A stretch of 64,000 nucleotides of DNA, taken from Brugia malayi. Taxonomy: Eukaryota > Nematoda > Chromadorea > Rhabditida > Onchocercidae. The notes under the pieces are model-generated. The model saw only the letters and a program-made list of their open reading frames with translations. It did no database searches and was not told where the DNA came from. Below are positions 50,089 to 64,000 of this stretch, piece by piece. Made by a program: the position numbers and the translations under genes. The stretch is from NCBI RefSeq assembly GCF_000002995.4, contig NW_025062478.1:6300001-6364000 (forward strand), read 5' to 3'. Position 1 is the stretch's first letter, and every line of letters begins with the position of its first letter.

Positions 50089-52984
50089 AAATTAAACTGA
50101 ACTGGATAAGCTGAATTTTTGATGCTTAGATAAAACTCATCTAAAAATTTTGAAAACAAATTGGATTTATATTCTCTCCAGTTGAACCGGTTATTTTTCT
50201 TCAGAAGAAATTTTGATATGTAAATGAAGGACGTCTTCGAGTTTTCTTTTTTGGTTTCCTATTCCAATCTTGTTAACTGTATAAAGTTTTAAGTAGAAAT
50301 AGAAATGAGGGATTGAAGACAGAGTAAAAATCAATCTAAAAACAAAGTTAAAAGAATAGGAAATTGAAGAGACAAGGTGGCATCTCTTTTTCAATCTAAA
50401 AGACTTTAAACAAGTTATTTTTCTTTTTTAACGATCTCTCTGTTACATCATTGCCTAAAAGTTTCAAATACATATTACAGCTTTTTTGGCAGCTTTAACG
50501 ACAATTTTACAGAGATAAAAATTAATAACCTTAATACACCACCTGACCTATATGTAACTTTTACTGCACGAACTTTTCTATTTCTTGCTTCAAAACTTTG
50601 TATTTCTCCAGGTAAACTACCATTTTTGACATCTTATTTATTTTATAAAATATGTTTCTTTAAATACATTATACAATTCACTGGTCTGCATTTTTTTATT
50701 CATATTTTTTTTTAATTTGGATTTAGTTTTTAAAATAATAGAACAAGAACAGTATTTGCTAAACTAGTTTAATAAATGGAGATACTAACCGACAATAATT
50801 TTGGAAAATGAAAAGACTGGAAATATATTTAAATCCTCTGGTCCTACCAGTGTAATCATTTTGGCGGCCAAAGTGATTATTTCAATTAGACAAATGAATT
50901 GAAGCCTTATTTAATTTAATTAGTTCGGTCACATCATGCGAAATATATACTGCATCATATATTTAAAACAAATTGTAACAACTGCGTGATAATGATAATG
51001 ATGATAAGGTGATGAAGAAACAAAACTTTTCTAATTGGAAACAAGAGATATAAGAATGGGTGAATTCCCACTAGTTTAAAAGGATTTGCTGCTATAAGAG
51101 ATTTGCAACTTATTCAACAGGAAAAAAAGAAAACAACTTTGATGGAAGTGTAGACATAACTACGTAGAATGTAGAAGGAAAAAAAAGGCCATGGATAAGT
51201 TTATAATCAAAGGATGTTCGGAAGGAGTGTTAATTCAGTCTGCTGAAAATATTCTAAAATTCAGTATCCAGGGGGTAACCTGAAGTGCGTTTATCAGAAG
51301 AAATTATGTAACACACCAATACGGAAAATTACTTAATATTAAAATGAAAAATAAAAATTGATGAGGCTCTTTGGTTCAAAACAAAATTTTTTTTGCAATC
51401 TAATTTGTGCCGAAAATAATTTTGAGAATAAGTAGATATTTACTTCTTCTAGGAAAGAAACTTTAAAAAATGATATAAAAACAACAAAAAGAGAAATCAT
51501 TTTCAGTAAACAATAATAACAATTGATTACAAGATCTCACTTTCAATCTTCATTTCTCGAACTTGAAATCACTTTTTCAGTGGGATCGTACCACTGTACT
51601 CCATCACCTGCAATGAAGATCTACGAATTAATAAAAATGTACTAACAAGTTAAAGGCGCATATAATAACTACAGATAAGGAATTAAACAAGTCTAAAATA
51701 TTTTAAAGAGGAAGGTAATTTCAGCAAGGCGTATGAATGAATGCATTCATACTGATCTACAATTAGAGAAATTGGATAGACACAGAGTGAGACAAAAATA
51801 CCAGATGAAACGAAGGTGATTAGTTAGCACGAATATTCAGTGATCGGTGCGTTACCAGGTAAATAATCAAGACAGTAATGGGAACTGTTTCATTATCCAT
51901 TACTTCATGTTTATTTCCCAAACATTGCTATTGTCTCGATCAATTTCAATTTTGGATTTCAACTATCAAACCATAATGCGAAATATTCTTAAAATGACTT
52001 CCCCTACGCACTATAACACTCTTAAGATGACAAGTATCTTTAACCAAAACTTTCCATCCTTACCACTCCATTATCGTAACTTCAGATCTTTAGTTAAATT
52101 TCACTTCGCCACACAATTGATAGTGAAGTTGACCAGAGCTACTGGTTTGTTAAGGTTTGGTTCGGAAGTGTGTCTGCAGAGGTGATCATAGCTTGGTGTC
52201 AGTGGGGATGGTTCAATTTGTTTATTAATCAGTCTATCATCCATTCAGCTGCACATGTGAATTGCATTCTGCATTACCCTTATCTACTTTCTCAATCCCC
52301 GCTCCACAAACCACCTAACTATAATTTTATTTCTGTTGCAGATCTTTCTACTTTCTGATAATATTGTTAATTGTATAAAATCAATCTGTTTTTGGCTGCT
52401 AATTGATACATCCTTCCCAACAATGTAAATATTTAACTGAAAGGATTTTAGTGCTCATAATTTGTCACTTCTTGATTGAAGTAGCGGACAATGAACATAT
52501 TCCATATTAATTCAAGTGGACAACAATACGTCATTCTCTTCAAACAGCACAGTCATATTTTTGTCCATGGGGTTACATGGTTGATTTTAACAATATGTTA
52601 TAAAAATTTAGTTCTTTTGATGCATATCTGGTTGCTGCATATTCTTTCTTCCATGATGATACATTGGGAATTAGAACAGGACAATTCTATTAGCTAAAAC
52701 GAATTCACTGGCTATGTGCCTAAAAGGCGTCGATTCAGCATTCCTTTATCTCTTGAAATTAAATTTTATTGGCATTTAAATATGGGCGTTAATAAATAAA
52801 GTTGTTCGCATGTAATTGTTTTTGTTATTTCAGATTATAATAAGGAACATAAGAAGTCAGCGGGTTGTGCTGTTCCTATTTGTGTAATTGGCGATAAATA
52901 ATTCTGGTCACTCCTGACCAAAAATATTTCCCCAGATTTGTTGCAATCTGACACAAGAAATTACAAGTGAACAGTTTGCATACC

Positions 52985-55900
52985 ATGGAAAATAGCACAT
53001 CATCTAATCATAAGCGAAGCTCTGATCGTCATCGCCATAGCTCTGTGTGTTTTAGCAAACTTTTAATTATGTGTTGGTTGCCGAATAGAATATTATGTAA
53101 GACTTAAGTAATCTATTTGTATTTCTTCTGTCATCAACCTGACACTCACAAATAGCTAAGGCAGATATGATTTCAACTGTTTCAGTATCCAATTTTACTT
53201 GTGTATGTACATATGTACTGTATTTTCCCAATAGTAAGATCTAATCTTGCATTAGTTTTTGCTTCAAAGGAAGCATAAAAGCTTATGTCCAGGTTATGTC
53301 TTATCCGCCATGAAATTAAATTTTTAGTTGTATTATTTATATTTAACTATATTTATAATTCATTGCGTAACCTCTGTCATGTGTTGCAATGGACGCATAA
53401 CTGCGTTTGGTCTTGGTCGATTGACTAAAATAAAACCTAGTTTTATATTAATTCTTGCTTCAAAAGAAGCATAAAGGATTATGTCCAGATATTTATTTCC
53501 CGCTATAAAAATTACAACTTCATTAGTATATCTTACATTTAACTATATTTTATAATTCATAGCGTTTGTCGTTGGTATTTGTAATTAGCGTCTTAAAAGA
53601 CTGTACATGAATTAATTAAGTCTTGTTTCAAAGATCGAAAGAAAATTGATGAGAAGGTTTTACTTATTCGTTTTATATAAGAAAGCTTTCATTCAACGCA
53701 TTCAAATATTTATATGGTAAAACTGTGGATCTTTTGAATATTTTTCACTTTTTCCTATTCTTTTCTTTTAGAAACGTGATTCTCCATCTCGAAATGATGG
53801 ACATCCAAAACATCATCATCATAAAACCCACAAAAAAAGACGTCGGCGCTCACGCAGTCACTCTTTCTCAGATTCTCTGTCACCGATTGGAAGGAAAAAT
53901 CCGGTTGTATATATGAACCCTGCTTTTCAGTGAGTTATTTTATGAAATCTATTCTCCGTAATTGAGGGCAGATTTCTAAAATATTAAGTGATAAATGAGT
54001 TCATTAATAGGATGTGAAGTTTCGAAGGTAAAAGTTTAATTGTTGAGACAAAAAATTTTGACTTAATATATGACAGGTCTACATACAGCGGTTCGGGAGG
54101 TTCGACACAGTCAGATTTTGAATTGCGTACCACTTTGATTAGTCAGCTGTCAGCAAGTGAACAGCGAATAAGCTCTTTGGAATCTGAGCTAAGAGCTGCA
54201 CAGTTAGCCCGTGGACGAGCTGAGCAAACTGTATTCGATGTCAACGCAGAGAAATTACGTTTGGAAGCACAAAATTCTGAGATTTTACAGGTTAATATAT
54301 TAAAATAGCGATGTTTTCTGTCAGTCTTTTGGTTTGATTTATATGAATAATGTAGATTTCGAGTTAAAAAAGATGGCGTCATAATTTTTTTTTCTTTTTT
54401 TAAAGAATATTTTTGGAACATTTCCTCATGTTTAACGAACACTGTTGCTCTTTTATACGCGTGGCATATCTAAAACAAATATGGATCTCTTCTTTACCAC
54501 AGTATTTTGGAAATAATTTGTGCTTCACTGATTTTCTCTCGTAAAGTTGTTACTCTCAATGGGATACAAAAAACACTTGTGGTGAGTATGACAAATGTCA
54601 TACTAAATTGTTTAGAAAGGGCGGACTTCAAAAATATGTCAAAATCATAAAATTCGATAAGGGTGCGTATTATGTGGTTCCTTCATCAGGACGATGCTAG
54701 ACAGTTTTTAGATATAAACCATTAAATGTTGGTTAGTTCTAATCCTAATGACACAGACCTAGTTTATCATTTATAGGTGATGAAGACACTTGAACGTGCA
54801 GTGGAAGATTTGCAAAAAACTTGTGGTGGTTTGAGAGCAGAATGCGATCGGCGCCGACGAGATGCAGAAAATGGTGAGAAAACCATCATATCATGCAAAG
54901 AACAAAATAAGTTTCTGAATGAAAGGAATATGAAACTTGTGAAAAAATGTGAGGAGCTATGTGAAGAAAATAAAGCTTTTCTTAGCAGGTATGTCCTTTG
55001 TTATCTTTAAAATAAGGGACACATTTTTAAATTCATTTCAATAGAAAGAAAGGGTATGAGCTCATATAGGACAAATTTGTAGTAGGGTCATCATAACTGT
55101 CATTTGTATGTAAAAATGTCTAATGCATAGTGAAGCTGTATGTCAAAGATAGATGTTAAGTAGAATTTGAATCTAAGACATTTCTTTAAATTTCTAACTA
55201 AGGAAGTTCTGCATCATTTTTACTTCATGTTATTTTGTTTCTGCTGTAATCATTTTATAAAAAAATGATGTCAATTGTCAGGCGTGATGAATCGACAAAA
55301 GAACTGGCTGAAATGCGACCACGATTCGAAGGATTGCAGGGTGAGCTAAGGCAAAGAGTTGAAGAGGGCAGGTAATTTTCATTGATAAGCTTACCATCTG
55401 CTGAGGGGCTGTTACATTTCAAAGAATGGTGACGGATAATATAATCCATTTTTCTGTCATTAGATTCATGGGATAGATGATTATCATTTTTCTAGCAATA
55501 TTTATCTTTTAGAAAAATGGTGGCACAGTTGAGAAGTTATGAAGAAAAGGAACGAATATGGAAAAAGGTATGTACGTGTAATTTTTGAGTCTTGATGCAT
55601 TTTTTCTGGTTTTCTTTTGCTACTGGAAATTATTTGTAGATAATTTGGTTAGCTTTAGTGTTCCTAGCAAAAGACTCTATTTCAGACTTTATTTATATTA
55701 TATGTCTTTTAAACCGTGATCCCATTGTAGGAAAAAGCAGACCTGGAGAAACGGATTGAGATCAAGGATGCAATGGCAGCAGCAGAAAGGAAGAATAATG
55801 ATGAGTGGAAAAAGCGGCATCTTACAGAAAAAGCTGAGCTGGAACGGAAAGTTAAACTTGCTGAACCGGAAATACGCCGTGCACTCGATGCCGTGAGCAT

Positions 55901-57069
55901 TTTCATTCAGATAGAATTTTTAGAAGAAAATTATATGTGAATTTCAAGCAGTTTTCTTCAAATTTAGAGTGGTTGTCCGCTTTTATATATCAAATTTATA
56001 CCAGATTTACACATCATTTATGGATACTCCTTACCATTTCTTTCGAGTCTTTCAAAGTTGGATATAAGATAGGTTTTTGTTCTGACCCTTCTTTCAGTTC
56101 TATTTTGCTTGGTGCATCCTGCAAAAGTAATGAAATTTATATGTAAAAACGACATGTTATGTCCATTGCACTTACAGATTTATTACGTAATTTTGCATTG
56201 TTGGCTTTTTATGTCCTTTAAAAACTGCTTATATGCACTATTCATATTTTTAAGAATCATTTTTTATTGTGACATTAACTAAAGTCAGTGATGCTTTTTA
56301 TGAAAATTATGCACAAAATCCACAAAATTATACTTATATTATATTTATGAAGTTTTCTTTCCCCTTTTTTGCTGCTAAGTGGAGTATTAGTAATATGACG
56401 TTTTAGTTTAGAAAGATTCCCAGAATTATTTGTTCAAAGTCAAGAGATGCTTATATTTATGGTGCATGTGAGTGAAATTTTTGGATGGATCCATTTTTGT
56501 TTCAACATCAGCAAAGCGATTATACTTATTGTGAAAATTAATTGCTGTGTTGAATCGGTCACAACATATGCTACCAGACTGTTTTTTTTTTTTCTTGAGA
56601 ATGGATTAGTCTTGCCCAGACATTTTGTCCAGACTTATCGAATAGCCCATAGTGGGATTGTATTTGTAGGAAAACATTGTGGGCCATTTTTGCGCCTTAC
56701 CAAGCTATTTAGTTTCTATCATCCATTTTAAGGAGAAAAACTAATTAGTTCCAGGAAACAATAAAGAACGCAATAGAAGACATTCGGGCATTTTACGAGC
56801 AGAAACTGGAACTAACATTGAATGAGCTAAATACGTTCAAAAAGAAGCATTCAAAAACTGCAGCAGTGTCATCTTCGTCTTCCGCTAACCTTCAAAAATG
56901 TCGTCCGATGTCGGCACCCCCAGTTTGTTGTATACCGCCTTCCAATGCCCACCTTTCGAATGGTCTTCCCTCTGTTTCATCTGATTTAATGATAAGAACA
57001 CATTTTTTACCATCTAGTTCACTCACTGATAATGATATGATCGATAATGATGACAGCAGTCATTTTTAG
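52985..57069 (+). CDS. Unrecognised coiled-coil protein with a basic His/Arg/Ser-rich N-terminus
   Basis: Eight exons join in phase: 52985-53044, 53772-53929, 54077-54290, 54777-54988, 55282-55371, 55513-55567, 55731-55892 and 56755-57069, giving 421 aa. Residues 1-75 are basic and low-complexity (SSDRHRH, KHHHHKTHKKRRRRSRSHSF), which could be a nuclear-localisation or RNA/microtubule-binding segment. Then, after SPIGRKNPVVYMNPAFQ and a Gly/Ser linker, about 240 residues are Glu/Lys/Leu/Arg-rich with heptad character (SEQRISSLESELRAAQ, ENKAFLSR, EKADLEKRIEIKDAMAA). The last 80 residues are Ser/Pro-rich with an acidic end (SDLM, DNDDSSHF). I do not recognise the family; a structural centrosome or cytoskeletal protein would fit but is a guess. 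Start: the only ATG opening a phase-matched first exon; intron 1 is 727 bp. Confidence 0.8.
53250..53575. repeat. Diverged tandem duplication in intron 1 of the coiled-coil gene
   Basis: About 130 bp at 53250-53380 recurs in altered form at 53445-53575. Shared words include TTGCTTCAAA, GAAGCATAAA, TTATGTCCAG, TTTAACTATATTT and TATAATTCAT in the same order. Divergence is considerable, so the duplication is not recent. Confidence 0.7.
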
Positions 57070-60012
57070 CTTTTCACTGTTATTGCTACTAATCTTAATA
57101 CTGTTATTTGTTGTTGTTATTGTTATATACATGCTTCCATGTTTTTCAGTTTGTTTGCATTCTCTTTAAGGAGATGTAAATTTTTGCATGTTGTAAATTG
57201 AACTTCTTATGGGTCTCTCTTCTTCCTCTGCACTTTCTTTTCAAATATCAAATTTGAATTCTTTCACGTATTTGTTATCTTAGAAAAATCTGAAAAGGTT
57301 CACTGGTATTGTTTAGTGCTTGAGTTTACGTATCTGATAGAAACAGCATTCAAGTTTTGATGTACTTTCCAAAGTTAGCTTTGGATTATAAGTTTTTTCG
57401 TTATTAAAAAGAGTTACAGAGAGAATTAATACAAGTTTGGAAAGATTTTATGCAATTTAATGATGTTTTTTGTTCATATCACTCAGTCCTTGTTGTCGGT
57501 AAGTTTTTTTCGTAAGTTAGGTAGTAGTTAAAGACGTTGCTTGGCCTTTAGAGTTCGCAACACGATCAGCAGATTTCCGTAATAATAAATGATAAAAGCG
57601 TGTTGAGCCGGTAGATCCGTGTAGGTTTTAACTTTTGACTATAGAATGGGACTGCTAAAAGTGGCTCACTGCAGTTAATTTTAAAAAAGTTGTTAGTTAT
57701 CTTAATGAAACCTGTGAAACCTTTTCATGAACTAGACACTCAACTAATGTTTTGCCGACAACAAAAGTGACATATAACCTCTGCAAGTAGCATTAAATGG
57801 CTTTTTGTGATTTTGAGTTAATACTGCTAACATTTGTGTCAGGGATGCAACATATTCCTTTCATTTATACATTTGGTCTGGCGAATATGCGAATTTAATT
57901 TAATAGATGTGATCTAGTAGTGGAAAGTAGTGGGAAGTCATGTTTTTATTGGATATGACATTAGATAATAACAGGGTTGTTAGATTTGATAATTACCAAC
58001 CAACAGTTTAGAATTGGCAGATCTTTGGCAAAAACTAAGTACTCCCCGTAGCTATTTCCGCTGTTTGGCCAGAACTCGTATTCACTCTTGTTTCTGTCTT
58101 TGTATGTCTAAATTCGCTGATTGTTTCGCTCTCGTCGCACAATACGGGTTGTTTGGATTCACAACATTTGGATTTTTATATTTTTACCTTTGTCAATTTG
58201 GAACACAAGCCGGTGAATTGTTCGTTATATTAATGATGTATTTTTAACACTTATTATACCCTCATTTGCATATTTGTGATTGAGTCCTTAAATTGTTGTG
58301 ACATGGTATTATCTCTGCTAATGTTCTAAGAATTCCCTTAAAATGTGTAAGACCACCATGGATGTTTTAAAAATATACGACACGATGGAATAATGGATAT
58401 TCAAGTTCTTAACTTACTTTTGCTTCATACTTTCCTGCGCATTACTACTCTTGAATACACTCCATTTTTAGTAAATATCACCCAATTAAATTTATATAAT
58501 CTGAGATTAGTCAGTAAATCCTTTCTACGTCAATGAAGACGATAGTTCATGCCACTGGAAATCTTCGCACAAATGAAAATTCCACGAATTGTTAGTAAGC
58601 AAAACAAAAATTCATTGTTCTGCGAAAAATTACGATGCCATTATCATGTACAAACAGCAAATATGAAACGCTAGAAAGTGTTTTATGATTTTACAGAAGT
58701 GAAACTAGAAAAGGACTAAGACAGTTCACGGTGGTCAAATATAAAGTAGGAATAGTCTAACAAATGAAACACCAAATGGATGCTTCACGAATATAGGAGG
58801 GATACGGCGGGCGTTACGCTTGTATGTAATTCGCTATGAAGTAAATTAAGCTTCCAAGACTGGTAGAGGAATATGAAAATGGACAGAGCGAAATCTAGAT
58901 TTCAAGATCCGTAAGTTCTTAGACAAGAAGCCGAAGACAGGTAGACGTTTCAACTTTTGTTGAGACTGCTGCATTCATTATATATTAGCCGTCCCGACCT
59001 GTTGAAGCTAAAATTCACCGGAAGGTTTGTCCTAAAAATTGTTACAGAAACTGATTGGACTCCACTTATTCCCTGCTCATGTATTTCAGCAATATCGTAT
59101 TGTCTTTGCTACTAACAGCAGAAAGACATTAATGAATTTGAACAAAATATCAAACTGTAACAAGGCTGGAAAACTAGCAATGTAAAATAAATCAGAAAAT
59201 CAAAGCTAAAAATGGTAAATTATAAACGTGACTCCCACAAATATAGATAAATAAGCACATTAGAAAGAAAATAAGTAGCATGTATAAAGTAAAAGTCTTT
59301 GGTTTCAAATCTACACGGATTTCAACGACAGGCTTATAGATAATACCTAAAAGTTGCAAAATTCTCGATTTCTTTCAAGGGTAGGAGAGATAAAAATCGA
59401 AGATGTTCGAAGACATCATAAAGAGATATGCGACCAACCCAAAATCTTATAAACATAGGTTATGCAATTTAATGAAACAGCAAACAAAGATTATATGTAT
59501 GCAATCAAGCTATTGTTTAATTAGTTACAAAATAGCAATCACATAAGGCGATTATCACTTTTTGACAGCGATGCTGTTCGTCCCAGTACCTGACCTGCAA
59601 TTCCATAAAGTAGCAATCAAAAGCGCTGGAAGGTTTAAAAATGTTTATAAATTTATATGGGGCCATTTCAGATCCATTTCTTCCTCTGCAACAATTGCTA
59701 GTATGATATATTTAAAAAAAAAAACAAAAAAAAAAACAAATTTCGAACTTTTATCTGCCAGAAAAATTGTTCAATAAAATAGTTATAATTTAAAACTTCA
59801 TGACGGAACCACATCACAGAGTGAAAAAAGTACCATTAATATTACAAAACAATTATATTCCTGTATTAGTACAGCAACCTGTAGTCGCAATAATGTCGAA
59901 GCAAAGTTTACCATAAAATTCATTAATATGCAGTATTAAATTGGGTGCCAAAAATGTAGTATCAATTATATTACTTAATATAGAATCTCCAACTCCGACC
60001 ACGAAAGTTTAT
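57070..60012. other. Convergent intergenic region between coiled-coil and B56 genes
   Basis: About 2.9 kb holding both 3' UTRs. A GC-richer patch at 58014-58247 is open on both strands: 77 codons on plus and a hydrophilic 44-codon stretch on minus. It has no domain match that I can see and no clear splice context. Otherwise I see nothing to support a gene. Confidence 0.5.
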
Positions 60013-63403
<3,391 letters not shown>

Positions 63404-64000
63404 CTGCAACTAATGTTTTTTTTTTTTTTTTTTTGTGGTAAGACCATACCATAATACTAATTATAATTATTACCGCCGAACTTATATAAGCTATCATTTT
63501 CGATTTCTTTTATCTCCTAGTTTTTTTATCCCCTAGTTCTCGATTTCTTTTAAACTACATTTCACAAAAGCACAAAAAGCATTAAATCGCGAATATTTAT
63601 CTTGCACCCTTTTAGAAATACAAGATTTTGCTCTTGTTGTTATCACTGTTTACCAATTCTATTGGTAAAAAATCAAAAAACAGCAATCAAATTAATCTTT
63701 TCGGATCAAGTTAATGAAGTTTACTAAATATTCGAGTTTTTTGCTGCAAACATAGCATCTTTTTCTTCATTTCATATCTCCTGACTTGCTAGTATGAAAA
63801 TGAGAAAATAAGAACAACACTCCCACCAAAACAAGAGCTTGCTCTTTGATAGTATTTGCAAGTTTCATCAACACACTAGTTACTTTTCCTCTTTTTAGTA
63901 TACTACGTTAAAACTGAGATGTACTTTTTTCCTATACTTCACATCGCAAAAAATGAAATTCACACCGCCCTCCCTCATTTTCTCTCTTTCCTTTCCTCTA
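63404..64000. other. Upstream of the B56 exons; no exon identified
   Basis: This should hold the intron, and possibly the first exon, of the B56 gene. It includes an A18-type homopolymer on the minus strand (63417-63434) and a short direct repeat (CGATTTCTTTTA at 63500-63511 and again at 63541-63552). No coding exon with matching phase is visible. Confidence 0.5.

Larger units (their letters stand above)
42272..52984. other. 10.7 kb region without a supported gene
   Basis: This lies between divergent genes: the receptor on the minus strand and the coiled-coil gene on the plus strand. ORFs are short (under about 115 codons) and lack domains or coherent splicing. The 5' exon of the receptor may be here, as may promoters of both genes. 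It contains a hairpin at 47607-47643, a 46-bp tandem repeat at 49997-50088 and a short coding-like patch at 48157-48255, all reported separately. Confidence 0.55.

Noticed and set aside
51847..52185. 112-codon plus-strand ORF
   Set aside because: No recognisable domain and no consistent splice partners; Thr/Leu/Phe-rich composition is as expected from AT-rich DNA.
42272..52984. Searched for tRNA genes, transposon ends or transposase/reverse-transcriptase motifs
   Set aside because: No box B-like sequence in context, no long terminal repeats, and no transposase or polymerase motifs were seen.
58014..58247. 77-codon plus-strand ORF with hydrophobic end
   Set aside because: Its first codon is TTG, not ATG, the opposite strand is equally open, and no family is recognised.

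Overview
The window reads as nuclear DNA of a nematode, most likely a spirurid or filarial parasite. The evidence is AT-rich DNA with long low-complexity intergenic stretches, many phase-consistent GT-AG introns with T-rich acceptors ending TTTCAG, candidate spliced-leader acceptors just before start codons, and nematode-type gene content (a DMSR-like peptide receptor, a lustrin-type small secreted protein, a UDP-galactopyranose mutase-family enzyme). The species assignment is inference. There are no rRNA genes, tRNA genes, CRISPR arrays or intact transposons that I can support. Most single-frame ORFs are fragments of spliced exons, so genes were rebuilt by joining exons whose phases agree.

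Layout. 78-2327 (+): the last nine exons of a Brahma/BRG1-type SWI/SNF ATPase. 6465-17557 (+): a compact same-strand cluster of five genes: ric-8 (single exon), a REXO-like DEDDh RNA exonuclease, the complex I assembly factor NDUFAF1 (CIA30), and two adjacent SLIRP-like RRM genes. Short gaps, poly(A) signals and trans-splice-like acceptors suggest that at least part of this cluster is an operon. 21160-32444 (+): serum response factor (MADS box; unc-120 type), ten exons spread by introns of up to 4.2 kb. 33426-35983 (-): a UDP-galactopyranose mutase-family flavoenzyme, ten exons. 37268-37904 (+): a small secreted six-cysteine protein. 39421-42271 (-): a DMSR-type neuropeptide GPCR. 42272-52984: a 10.7 kb stretch with no supported gene but with hairpins and short tandem repeats. 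52985-57069 (+): an unrecognised coiled-coil protein. 60013-63403 (-): the PP2A B56 regulatory subunit, whose 5' end is not in view.

Themes. The cluster combines a G-protein chaperone/GEF (RIC-8), an RNA 3' end exonuclease, and three genes whose best-known relatives act in mitochondria (NDUFAF1 and two SLIRP-like proteins), so a shared mitochondrial/RNA theme is plausible. SRF is a muscle transcription factor in nematodes. The UGM-family gene belongs to a galactofuranose pathway that mammals lack, but it carries a 25-residue insertion and motif changes and may be a diverged paralogue. I found no clear new multi-gene system; the best leads are the operon-like cluster, the SLIRP pair, the odd UGM gene, the orphan coiled-coil gene and several unexplained hairpins and repeats.
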